Both the position numbers and the translations under genes were made by a program. The notes beneath the pieces were generated by a model. The model searched no databases. It worked only from the letters and a program-made list of their open reading frames with translations, and was not told the DNA's origin. A stretch of 64,000 bases of DNA from Gracilaria caudata (Eukaryota > Rhodophyta > Florideophyceae > Gracilariales > Gracilariaceae): NCBI GenBank assembly GCA_030374735.1, contig JASCIV010000036.1, positions 1 through 64,000 on the forward strand. Direction: 5' to 3'. Positions 51,532-60,412 of this stretch are shown here, piece by piece (position 1 is the first letter of the stretch; every line of letters begins with the position of its first letter).

Positions 51532-54180
51532 TCATACGTTCATGTACACATAGTCTACCCCGCTACCGGCTCCAACATTAAGAGTGCTATCCGAAAATTG
51601 TAATGATACGGATACCCGCTGTCCTGGACTGCCGGGTGGTACCTTACACTTAAAGCTCCTCTTGTCCGATGAGACTGCCGTTACACTTGTGCACCTCTTG
51701 TCCCCGAAAACCGCGACTGCGCCTTCGGCCATGTTTGCCCCAGTCACAATCACTTCGTTTCCTCCTTTAGGTGGGCCGCGGAACGGCAGGACTGCCGTAA
51801 ATACAGGAAGAATCCCATTTTGTTCGAGGGGTGACAACACAATAACTTCCTTTTTGTAAACTCGGGGCATCAAAATCTGCCCGTAAGGAGACATCTCCAT
51901 GGACAGTCCACTTGACAGCCACAACTCGTCAGGGCCCTTCTTGAGATTTCCGTTGGCATCAAGTTGCACCCGGAAAACCTTTCCAGGCGAGCTCTCTGTT
52001 GTGTACTTTGAGCACAGAACATCTCCCTTAAGCTGCCCCTTGAAACTGCTTGCAGTGTACTCCATCACACCATCGGTAGATGACTCGAATGTAGCGATTG
52101 GCTTTTGGTAGAATCCATTAGACGGTTCCTTCGCGTCCATGAACTTGCATTCTCTAGGGTCCTTTCTACCTCTGTTGCGGTTCGGATGCCCTCCATATTT
52201 TCCTTCAGTAACTTTTCCAAGCTTGTCGTCCAGATTTTTACCAACGTACTTGGTAGAAGCCGTGCAAGACACAGACATGTCACCAAAACCAGCGGAAGCC
52301 CCGTTGTCGGTTGCGTACAAGAAACCGTTTGAATGCATATTAATACCAAATGAGTTACGCCATCCTGGAGAGTAAACCTTAACATCTCCGCTGATCTGAT
52401 TCGCTTTAGCAGGGTTGTCTGAGTCATACTCAACATTTCCATTGAAACCAGGCTTATTCACGTCTGCAATTAAACTAGCGCCACTTAGTGGATTCTCGTC
52501 TAACCCGCCCAGTCTAGAACTCTCATCATTCAGTCCAGCGTTCGTGAACCCTCCAATTTGTATATGTAGCTTTCCCTCATCGTCAAACACCAAACCATTT
52601 ACGCCGTGGTCATGGTTAGACACAGGAAGTCCGGTAATGACCGGGTCGCCAACTTTATCCAAACATTTGCCGTTGACGTTCTTCTTGAGAAGCAATATCT
52701 GACCGTTAGCCCAGCCCATGGGTGTGTCCAGCCTGTCCTTCTTCTTCCAGTCCAACACAGAAGCGGAGACGTACAACTTGAAATCAGTATCAGCAGGATT
52801 GAATGCCAAGCCTAGAATTGCACGGTACTTTCCAAGAGAAGGTGACTTGCAGAGGTCTGTTGCTTTCATGTCATAGCCCGCGGCAAATGAGTGAACAGCA
52901 CTATCGATGGCCGTAAGATAGTACCTGTGATCTGGACCGTACTTGATTCCAGTGATCAAGCTGAGCACAATAGGCTTCGAACCGTCACGCACGCGAGACT
53001 CACTGAAGCGAATGGGAGGCAAGGCAGAGCTTGCATACTGGAACGCCAACCTATTGGAGGTACCAACCCTGTTGGACGCAGTGATGTACACGACACCTTG
53101 TTCCGAAGACTCAGGCACGGTTAGGGCGACCTCACGATCATTAGATTGGTCTACAAGAATGTCAATTTCCTTGTCGCCAAAGCGGATTTGTACGCCATTG
53201 AAGAGACCAACGCCATATACTGTGGCTGTACCTCCACCAGAAAGCTGCGACTGACGAGGATCAACAGCAGTTAAAACGGGAAGAATATTGGACAGGTCGC
53301 ATTTGAGAGTTTGTCCTTTAGCAGTAAGTTGTAGTTTAGCGGCAGAGGTTGATGAGCGTGAGTAGAGAAGTTGAACGGTATGTGTGCCGGACGGAATTTC
53401 ATACGAAGATGATGTGGACCTTTCGTCAGTTGCATCGGATTCTAAAACAAGTTCGTCGCCGACGACGAGACGCACTGGTCCCGTGTGCGAAATGGAGAAT
53501 TCAGTATTCTTTCCCCCAGAAACGAGGAAGTTGCAACGCATTTGAAATTGTTTGGATTGCTGGGAGGGATGGAAATCTGATACGGAGGCAAAGTCAATGG
53601 CGGGGACCTTGGAAGCGAAGACAGGACGCTCACCTTGAGCGAGCTCATCAGAAAGCGAGATTGCGGAGGAGGAAGACTTTTCATAGTAGTAACAATAAGC
53701 GCCAGGGTCTATGGGTTTGTCCACAACAACGGTGGCATAATCGGTGTGCGAATCATCGTGATTATCAGTCACAGTGAGTCCAATAGTAGTCTTTCCGACG
53801 GGAAATTCGGCTATAGGTCTCGGACCACTACCAAGTCGATCGCCCGTCTCCTTATTGAACCAGGTCATCTCGACAAGCTTGCCCTCAATAATGGGTGGTC
53901 CCGTATCAAAATAATGTGTGTGAGAGCGCGAGCCGTCAAGCTGCACGGACTCGACGCCGTCGCCATTGAAATCAACCTCGCGATACTCAAAGCCAGGCAC
54001 GGCATGCGCAAGATGATCGACGAGCGAAGTGCCGGAAGTGACGTCCGGCTTGATATCGGCAAGAGGACCAGCTAATTCATCCTTGAACGCGGTGAAATAC
54101 AACACAAGCCCAGCAACCGCCGCAATTACAATGGTGGACAGGACAAACCCAATCCAACAAATCTTCGCCGAACGCTTCAT
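51532..54180 (-). CDS. Membrane-anchored TIG and beta-propeller (sorbosone-dehydrogenase-like) protein
   Basis: 882 residues from the ATG at 54180. Type II anchor near the N-terminus (FVLSTIVIAAVAGLVLYF), large extracytoplasmic part. Residues ~50-175 contain a PKD-like domain (NGDGVESVQLDGSRSHTH). About 180-310 lies a carbohydrate-related/PA14-like segment. Then an IPT/TIG domain (VDPRQSQLSGGGTATVYG). The centre (about 400-750) reads like a glucose/sorbosone dehydrogenase six-bladed propeller: SNHDHGVNGLVFDDEGKLHI, GWRNSFGINMHSNGFLY. A second TIG domain (GPPKGGNEVIVTGANM) closes the protein. Multi-domain surface proteins of this sort occur in several algae; substrate and enzyme activity are unknown. 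An ATG at 54417 would add 79 Arg-rich residues with no signal sequence, so I prefer 54180. Confidence 0.8.
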   Translation of the reverse strand: MKRSAKICWIGFVLSTIVIAAVAGLVLYFTAFKDELAGPLADIKPDVTSGTSLVDHLAHAVPGFEYREVDFNGDGVESVQLDGSRSHTHYFDTGPPIIEGKLVEMTWFNKETGDRLGSGPRPIAEFPVGKTTIGLTVTDNHDDSHTDYATVVVDKPIDPGAYCYYYEKSSSSAISLSDELAQGERPVFASKVPAIDFASVSDFHPSQQSKQFQMRCNFLVSGGKNTEFSISHTGPVRLVVGDELVLESDATDERSTSSSYEIPSGTHTVQLLYSRSSTSAAKLQLTAKGQTLKCDLSNILPVLTAVDPRQSQLSGGGTATVYGVGLFNGVQIRFGDKEIDILVDQSNDREVALTVPESSEQGVVYITASNRVGTSNRLAFQYASSALPPIRFSESRVRDGSKPIVLSLITGIKYGPDHRYYLTAIDSAVHSFAAGYDMKATDLCKSPSLGKYRAILGLAFNPADTDFKLYVSASVLDWKKKDRLDTPMGWANGQILLLKKNVNGKCLDKVGDPVITGLPVSNHDHGVNGLVFDDEGKLHIQIGGFTNAGLNDESSRLGGLDENPLSGASLIADVNKPGFNGNVEYDSDNPAKANQISGDVKVYSPGWRNSFGINMHSNGFLYATDNGASAGFGDMSVSCTASTKYVGKNLDDKLGKVTEGKYGGHPNRNRGRKDPRECKFMDAKEPSNGFYQKPIATFESSTDGVMEYTASSFKGQLKGDVLCSKYTTESSPGKVFRVQLDANGNLKKGPDELWLSSGLSMEMSPYGQILMPRVYKKEVIVLSPLEQNGILPVFTAVLPFRGPPKGGNEVIVTGANMAEGAVAVFGDKRCTSVTAVSSDKRSFKCKVPPGSPGQRVSVSLQFSDSTLNVGAGSGVDYVYMNV

Positions 54181-54579
54181 TTCTGCAGTGCAAGCCGACA
54201 AGCGCCACCGACGAACGGACGCACGCACGCGCTCGCGCTTGCTCGCGCTCCGCGGAACAGAAGGGCACGTCGCCGGAAGCGACGACGAAGGAGGCACGCA
54301 AACGTCGCAGCACCACAACAACAGCACACGGCGTGTGCAAGTGGTGCGCAAGGTGTCACTGCCTGCGTCAGCCGTACAGAAAGAGCGCACCATTGCGGCG
54401 CGGGAATGGCGCCGCATCTCGTGACACGAACGAGCGTCGTGACGTCACGTGGCCGAAACAAACGTCCGTGGCCGCGCGCGCGTTCGCGTTCGCTCCTGTC
54501 GTCACGCCACGTGGAGCCGCTGCTTGCTGGTGCTCATGTGCTGTAATGCGCAAATTTCCTGTTTACAGTGTTGTATCTT
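54181..54579. other. Spacer between the TIG gene and the transporter
   Basis: 400 bp, GC-rich. The TIG frame is open through most of it; no separate gene seen. A CpG-rich promoter region is likely for the TIG gene. Confidence 0.45.
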
Positions 54580-55764
54580 CTACAACTGATGTGCGCTGCC
54601 ACTCGGCGAGACGCTGGTAGCGCTTCGATCGCTGTCGCCCTCGGATGCCTTCGCCCGTAACAGTTTCTCCTTCTCATCGTCTCGGCCGTCGTCGCTGCCG
54701 TCGCTCGCAGCGGCATTGTTCTCCATGTATTTGAGGTATCCGAACCAGAGCTGAGCGCCCAGTGCCACTAACAGGCCCACCGTGTTCATCTTCGTGGGCA
54801 CAAAACCCCAACTGAAGAACCCCAGCACTGTCTGCACCACGTTCTTCACCTGTCCCGCCACCGACGTCGTCAGCGGACTCGTCACATGCGTGCACAAGCT
54901 CGTCGAGAAGTTCACCAAAAACGCCCCGCTTGCTGTTAGAATGATGCTGATGCCAAACCCCCAACTCAACAGTTCAGGTTGCGTGCGGAACGCTGCCATC
55001 ACCTGAGCCAGCTCGCCCGTGGTCAGCACCAGCATTGCCACGAATGGAAGGCCCAGTACTGCGATGTAGTACAGAAGCGCCAGAGCGTCGAACTCCGTAT
55101 CTCTCATAGCTCGCTTGATGCAAGCCAGATAGCCAGCCGTTAGCACGTTGTTCAGCAGCACCAGACAATATCCCACGCTTGAGAAGCTCACGTCGTCCAC
55201 AGCCGATACAAACGCGCCAATCGTCATCACCACCACACAGTTTATGATCCCCCGACTGTGCGTTTTCTTCAACATCACGTACTCTGCAACCATCACGAAC
55301 AGCAATGTCAGACGACGAAAAGCCGAGAACATAGGAATATTCACCAGACTCAGAGCCGAAAGACCCACCACTACGTTGCAAGTGAACAGAGCAGTCGGTA
55401 ACACAAGAACTCCGAATTCATCACTTTGTGCTTTTCGAAGTGTTCTCAACCCGGCTACGTGCAATACCGACAGTATTGCGATGGCGAAGATCATTTGACA
55501 CAGAACTAGAGTTAGGGGGTACCGGAAGTGGTAGCCCGTTAAACATGTCTTGTTGATGAAAATTGCTCCTAATGAAGATCCGGCGAAGAACATCAGCACC
55601 CAGCATACATACAATTGATCCCAAATCGTTGTGCTCTTTCGTTTTGTTGCCACATTTCTTGCCTGGTTTTCGAACTCGTGTTGTTTGTTGTGTCGGAAGG
55701 AAGCTTCAATGTTACAGCTTTTGGCTCGTTGCTTCACTTTGTCTCCCATCCTGTCGCCGCTCAT
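54580..55764 (-). CDS. Nucleotide-sugar/triose-phosphate-type (DMT) transporter
   Basis: 394 residues with about ten hydrophobic segments. The first begins YVCWVLMFFAGSSLGAIFINK; the family's FxxYPLTLVLCQM region and PMFSAFRRLTLLFVMVAEYV (the FxxxRR/TxxxTx region of the nucleotide-sugar transporters) follow, then VSFSSVGYCLVLLNNVLTAGY, LLYYIAVLGLPFV, FLVNFSTSLCTHVTSPLTTSV and VVQTVLGFFSWG. The tail is acidic and Ser-rich. This matches the SLC35D/GONST-like branch of the NST/TPT superfamily, which exchange nucleotide sugars with nucleoside monophosphates in the Golgi. The substrate (GDP-mannose, UDP-sugar) is not determined. A long hydrophilic N-terminus of about 50 residues precedes the first helix. 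Confidence 0.85.
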   Translation of the reverse strand: MSGDRMGDKVKQRAKSCNIEASFRHNKQHEFENQARNVATKRKSTTIWDQLYVCWVLMFFAGSSLGAIFINKTCLTGYHFRYPLTLVLCQMIFAIAILSVLHVAGLRTLRKAQSDEFGVLVLPTALFTCNVVVGLSALSLVNIPMFSAFRRLTLLFVMVAEYVMLKKTHSRGIINCVVVMTIGAFVSAVDDVSFSSVGYCLVLLNNVLTAGYLACIKRAMRDTEFDALALLYYIAVLGLPFVAMLVLTTGELAQVMAAFRTQPELLSWGFGISIILTASGAFLVNFSTSLCTHVTSPLTTSVAGQVKNVVQTVLGFFSWGFVPTKMNTVGLLVALGAQLWFGYLKYMENNAAASDGSDDGRDDEKEKLLRAKASEGDSDRSATSVSPSGSAHQL

Positions 55765-56269
55765 CGAAGTTTTGTTCGCTCAATTCGAATGTCGCCTTTG
55801 CAAAGAAGCTAGACGCTCTATGGTCCTTGTTTGCTCGATAACGTTCTTCTTCGCGGCGCTTCTATACAATATTGTCGAAGAGTGTATCTGCATGGCGAAA
55901 GTACGTTAGAGTACCTGCATCGTTACCGGAAAATGGCGTGCACGGCTTTCCTGGCACGCCATATCTGATCAAAGCAACAAATTCGAGAGTGAAGCACGGC
56001 ACAAAGCTTCGTTGTTTTCAATTGAAAGCGTTACTTTATAAACATGGATAATACAGAAATAGGTGTACACTACTACAGGTAGCCGTCTAACCCTTGGGGA
56101 GATGAACCGTGTTCGTATAATTCATGTTCCCTCTACACCAACCAAATAGCTCCGCTGCTCCGTTGCCGCGTAACATCTCATCACCAGTGCCCTACAAACC
56201 CCAGGCCTGCTAGATGCTAACCTTCTAACCCTTGGCTACATACCACCTATAAGCACATACATCTCACGT
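55765..56269. other. Spacer before the isoaspartyl peptidase gene
   Basis: 505 bp, no feature recognised. Confidence 0.5.
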
Positions 56270-57211
56270 TCAAGCATCGATTCCACTCTGAAGAGCGCCA
56301 CTTTTATCAATGGAGGCCCATGCCATGCGTTTAGTCGTGCAGGCATGTGAAACATTTCCCTTGGCGTCCACCATAACGATACCGCCGCAGCCGCCAGTCT
56401 TTTGTTCCATCTTCTGCAAAGCGCTCTTGCACGCTTGTTCGGCGCTCAGACCTCTCCACTCCACCAATGCCAGGGCATTCCTTGCGAGGCATACCTGCAT
56501 GATACTCTCTCCATGCCCTGTGGTACTACAAGCCCCCACATCTCTATCACAGAACAAGCCACTGCCGAAGATGGGAGAATCGCCCACTCGCCCCAACTTC
56601 TTGCCAGTGATGCCCCCTGTACTAGTGGCGCTTGCAAGATTGCCGTGCACGTCCATCGCAACAGCTCCAACTGTGTCATGGCCGTTGAACAACGTCTGCA
56701 CAGCGTTACCAAAGCGGCGTAAGTTCTTCCACTCTTTCATGGCGTCCGAAGATACCAACTGTTCACAGGTAGCGCCACCAAGTCCCATGTGATTCGAGAA
56801 CGCATCTGCGCCACGTCCGACGAGCAGACAATGCGGAGTGTGTTCCATGACGCCGCGCGCCACGCTGATGGGATGTATGCAATTTGACACACACGCCACA
56901 GCGCCAGAGCGAAGACCCTTCGATGCATCGTACATGACGGCGGCGTCCATCTCGACGGTGCCGGTCTCAGTGAGACATGAACCGATACCCGCATCGAACA
57001 GAGGATCCTGTTCGAGATGACGCACGGCAGCCTCGACGGCATCTAGCGCCGAACGTGAATGCGTCAGCAACGCATGGCCAATTGAGGCGGCACGACGCAC
57101 AGAGGCTTCAGTGGCTTCGGCAGTGGCGTCTGGAATGGCCCATGCGCCGCCGTGCACAATGATTACAGGCGTGCGATGATGCGCGCGAGAATGGGAAGGC
57201 AGGTTGGTCAT
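56270..57211 (-). CDS. Isoaspartyl peptidase / plant-type L-asparaginase
   Basis: 313 residues, the usual size. The Ntn-hydrolase family hallmarks are all visible: VIIVHGGAWAIPDA at the start, AVRHLEQDPLFDAGIGSCL, GTVEMDAAVM, and the autoprocessing site GHDTVGAVAMD in which Thr becomes the catalytic N-terminal residue. GGITGKKLGRVGDSPIFGSG supplies the substrate-binding Arg and Gly, and TTGHGE follows. The precursor cleaves itself into alpha and beta chains. It degrades isoaspartyl dipeptides and asparagine. No targeting sequence; cytosolic. Divergent from the M20 gene with 853 bp between. Confidence 0.9.
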   Translation of the reverse strand: MTNLPSHSRAHHRTPVIIVHGGAWAIPDATAEATEASVRRAASIGHALLTHSRSALDAVEAAVRHLEQDPLFDAGIGSCLTETGTVEMDAAVMYDASKGLRSGAVACVSNCIHPISVARGVMEHTPHCLLVGRGADAFSNHMGLGGATCEQLVSSDAMKEWKNLRRFGNAVQTLFNGHDTVGAVAMDVHGNLASATSTGGITGKKLGRVGDSPIFGSGLFCDRDVGACSTTGHGESIMQVCLARNALALVEWRGLSAEQACKSALQKMEQKTGGCGGIVMVDAKGNVSHACTTKRMAWASIDKSGALQSGIDA

Positions 57212-58064
57212 GTTGTCCGAGGAAGAGAGGCGAGGGATACAGGACTTGTGGAGTCAGGAACAGTTAGACACTTGGGGGCGGCGATTGGGTGGAGGCGACG
57301 GCAGCGGCGCGGCGTTTATGAATAGGTGAAGAAGGTCAAGCGACAAGAGGCGTTCCTCCGCCACAGACGCGGTGGAAGAAGGCGCGGTTGAGCGGCGAGC
57401 AGGCAACCATTGCGCAAGCTGTCACAAAGAGCAGACGCTCGATGGCGCGTGTCGCCGTTGGTGGCGGATTTGGCGCGGTTTGGGCACAGCCACAGCCAAC
57501 CGAAATGCACCGATTCCGGAAGATGCAACCGAATTGGCCGCGCGTTCACGTTCGCCGCGATTGCCCTTCGTCGAGGGGCAATGTTGCGCGCTTCTTACAG
57601 GTCTTTGTCGACGGCGACCGGAGTGGAGCCGGCGGGTGAACCGGCAGTGAGCTCTGCCACTGCGGTGGAACGGGCGGCAGTTGAGGCCTTCTCGTTATTT
57701 GGCCGTTCGCTCCAAAACGTGTTTATATGTATGGAAGTCAGCCTCCTAGTTTAGTTTGTACGATACCGCGCTAGCAGTCATCGCGACGGGGAATACGGGA
57801 GACACACGAGAGTTCAACGCGCGACGCACGTCCAATTGTTTCCGCGATACGCGACCCGTATACAGCTGCTGCCGCGGGGTGTCTATGTGCGTTACGCCAT
57901 TCGTACGCAATCTGCGCCGTCCATCCACGTTCGTCACGTCGCCCAATCCGCCCACCACAACAAACTCTCACTTACTCGTCGGGCACTTCTTGAGTCACTT
58001 CGTAACTCTCTCGTGAGCAACATCTCTTCTGAAGGGCATCGTACTTGCCACCGCCCCGACCACA
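57212..58064. other. Divergent spacer, isoaspartyl peptidase / M20
   Basis: 853 bp, GC-rich near the isoaspartyl peptidase gene. Short overlapping frames on both strands; no gene, tRNA or repeat recognised. Confidence 0.5.
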
Positions 58065-59204
58065 ATGGCCACCGACACGGCCCGGAAACCACATCCATCC
58101 ACGCAAACAACGTTTTCATCCAATAAGCGCGCTGTCTTTTTCGTGATTGCTCTTCTCCCCATAATCTTCTTATCGCTTACATCGCGCCGTTTCACCCCTG
58201 CCCCCGACGTTCTTACCCTCGCGCGGCAGTTGGTAAACATCCCAAGTCCGAGTGGATGCGAGCAGCGAGCGTTGCAGCATGCAAGAAGCTGGTTCGTCGG
58301 GCGAGGGTGGCAAGTCATCACACATCCAGTGCCACCGTCGTTTGCACTTCTCGCCACGCTGGCTTCCCCGTCTTCTGTGCAAGTCTTGCTGTCCACCCAT
58401 CTTGATGTGGTCCCAGGTACCGCTAAGTCACGAGTGGCGGACGGTCGTCTGTATGGAAGAGGCTCGGTGGATGCCAAGGGACAGGCAGCGTCCCTCATGC
58501 TCGCGGCAGCTAGTCTCGCAGACGAACGCGTAGCGGTTCTGCTTGTTCCTCGAGAGGAGACAGATCACGCTGGAATGGCAGCTGCACATGCGTTTGGCGT
58601 ACCTCGTAATGTCACGCTGGTAAACGCAGAACCAACAGAAGCCAAACTCATCTACAAACAAAAGGGGATGCTCAAGGTGGCTCTCAAAGCGAAGGGTGTC
58701 TCTGCGCACAGTGGTTACCCACATTTGGGTCGATCGGCAGTTCACGATCTGGTACAAGTCGTCGGTGCTATCGTGAATACATGGCCGGATAGTGGTGAGA
58801 CGACAGTGAATGTAGGCGTTATCCAGGGCGGAACAGCGCCCAACGTTCTGGCTGCCGAAGCGACAGCAGGTGTGTTGTGGCGGGTATCGACAACAGTTTC
58901 CGAAGTTGTATCGCAATTGGAGCAGATATTATCTGAACACGATAATGTTGGATACGAGATCATCACCAGAAATGAGCCGCTGGCATTCCACGTGCCACCC
59001 AGGGCAGCCTCCCAGTTCGGCACAGGTCAAGTGTCGTATAATACCGATGTGCCCTACTACAAGGGTGGCTACAGGCGGGCGGTTCTGTTCGGGGCCGGTA
59101 GTATAGAACAAGCACATACCGAAGACGAGTGGATATCAGTGGAAGAGCTTCAGAGACTGCCTGAACAGCTGGAGGTAATCGTATCTGAATTGTTGCAAAG
59201 TTGA
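58065..59204 (+). CDS. M20-family metallopeptidase / deacetylase, membrane-anchored
   Basis: 379 residues. A hydrophobic segment near the N-terminus (AVFFVIALLPIIFLSL) suggests a signal anchor. M20 motifs follow: STHLDVVPG (first metal-binding His with Asp), GRGSVDAKGQ (bridging Asp), VPREETDHAG (catalytic Glu-Glu), NAEPTE (metal ligand) and, near the end, QAHTEDEWI (the last metal-binding His). The family includes ArgE acetylornithine deacetylase, DapE and aminoacylases, and in this spacing the protein resembles the ArgE/DapE-like set. Its small size and missing long lid domain are normal for this group. Cargo is unknown; a secretory-pathway location is inferred only from the anchor. Confidence 0.85.
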   Translation: MATDTARKPHPSTQTTFSSNKRAVFFVIALLPIIFLSLTSRRFTPAPDVLTLARQLVNIPSPSGCEQRALQHARSWFVGRGWQVITHPVPPSFALLATLASPSSVQVLLSTHLDVVPGTAKSRVADGRLYGRGSVDAKGQAASLMLAAASLADERVAVLLVPREETDHAGMAAAHAFGVPRNVTLVNAEPTEAKLIYKQKGMLKVALKAKGVSAHSGYPHLGRSAVHDLVQVVGAIVNTWPDSGETTVNVGVIQGGTAPNVLAAEATAGVLWRVSTTVSEVVSQLEQILSEHDNVGYEIITRNEPLAFHVPPRAASQFGTGQVSYNTDVPYYKGGYRRAVLFGAGSIEQAHTEDEWISVEELQRLPEQLEVIVSELLQS

Positions 59205-59302
59205 TTGTTATAAGTGCATCGAGGTGCATTAGTGTTTACGAGCTACGGATATCTATATGTCGGAGGGCTTATATTCACAGCTGGTTAATCTCAAATATTA
59301 GG

Positions 59303-59953
59303 TTAGCGCAACGAAGAAAGCGAGTCCCTTGCAGTGTCTATTCCGAATGTGCGTTTCAACGTGAGCACAGTACGCTCGAACGCAAGCAGTACGGCATTCT
59401 TTCTCCGTTTCTTTCCCTGAGGCATAGGTTGGGTGGGATACATGTTTGCACCCGCGCCTGTTGCAGGTAGCACAGAGTCGTTGATTGTCAACGAACAGAA
59501 GAAGGCGCATGGAACGAGCCAGACAACGAAGAGGAAGAAGGATGCCATGGCTGGCACGGGTGCTACTCTGTAGCGATAGAATAGTTCCACGTCATCCTTG
59601 AAGAAGCGGAACCATAATATGTTGTCGAGAATGAACATGGCGCCGGCTGATAAAAAGGTGGGCGACATGGGTTCCATGAATGGAAAGGAACGTAGCAGCA
59701 CCAAATAACTCATATGAGCAGCAAATCCTGTTACGCATTGCCAGAATGGAAAGCGTTCATAGAGCCATAGCAAAGTGTGGACGACAAACTGCGCGAGAAT
59801 AGTGAACCGAATTAGCTTTTTGGTGAAGGAGGTGTACTCTTCGGCGAGTTCAACCAGGTAGTACAGACCGCACGCGAGACATATCGCTGCAAATATGATA
59901 AAGAGGTAACCCGAAAGATATACCAGCAACACGAAGAGCGAAGGCAGATGCAT
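59303..59953 (-). CDS. SVP26: TEX261/SVP26-type ER-Golgi cargo adaptor
   Basis: 216 residues with four predicted membrane segments (about 7-33, 45-65, 70-90 and 125-155). Family features: the N-terminal double helix (LSGYLFIIFAAICLACGLYY), EEYTSFTKKLIRF, and the conserved FPFMEPMSP and FILDNILWFRFF stretches. SVP26/TEX261 exports certain type II membrane enzymes, such as mannosyltransferases, from the ER in COPII vesicles. The C-terminal tail is hydrophilic and basic, as in the family. Convergent with the M20 gene, 98 bp apart. Divergent from SF3B2. Confidence 0.9.
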   Translation of the reverse strand: MHLPSLFVLLVYLSGYLFIIFAAICLACGLYYLVELAEEYTSFTKKLIRFTILAQFVVHTLLWLYERFPFWQCVTGFAAHMSYLVLLRSFPFMEPMSPTFLSAGAMFILDNILWFRFFKDDVELFYRYRVAPVPAMASFFLFVVWLVPCAFFCSLTINDSVLPATGAGANMYPTQPMPQGKKRRKNAVLLAFERTVLTLKRTFGIDTARDSLSSLR

Positions 59954-60412
59954 GGTGAATACGAACGACGGGGAGCTCGCTGTGGAGCGGCTGAAGGCAC
60001 GCGGAGAAGAGTTTGACGGTGACGGGAGCTGGTGACTGACAACCTGTTCTGTTTCCCGGCTCGCTCATGGCCACAGTTCGTGTTTAGCTGCAAAGTGGGA
60101 CAGCGCGGAGCTTGCTGACACACAAGCCACAGGGACAGTGTACCAGGGAAACAACTCTCCAATGCTACCCTTCATACATGTGTCGCCAAATTTATTTGTG
60201 GAGCCCTGCATCAAGCCATGGCTCATCACGGAACCTCGCACAAAAGAGAGCTGTGGCCCGCGGTAGATAGATACGAACGTAGGTTTTGCTTTTCGCTTTC
60301 GCATGGAGAACGCCCGGCTTATCGAATGAGCTTTCTTCACTATTCGTCTACCACCTTGCGGACGGTTGTTGCAATCAAACTGCACTGGGGCGACCCCCAT
60401 TCACGTTGACTC
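59954..60412. other. Divergent spacer, SVP26 / SF3B2
   Basis: 459 bp; nothing recognised beyond ordinary sequence. Confidence 0.5.
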
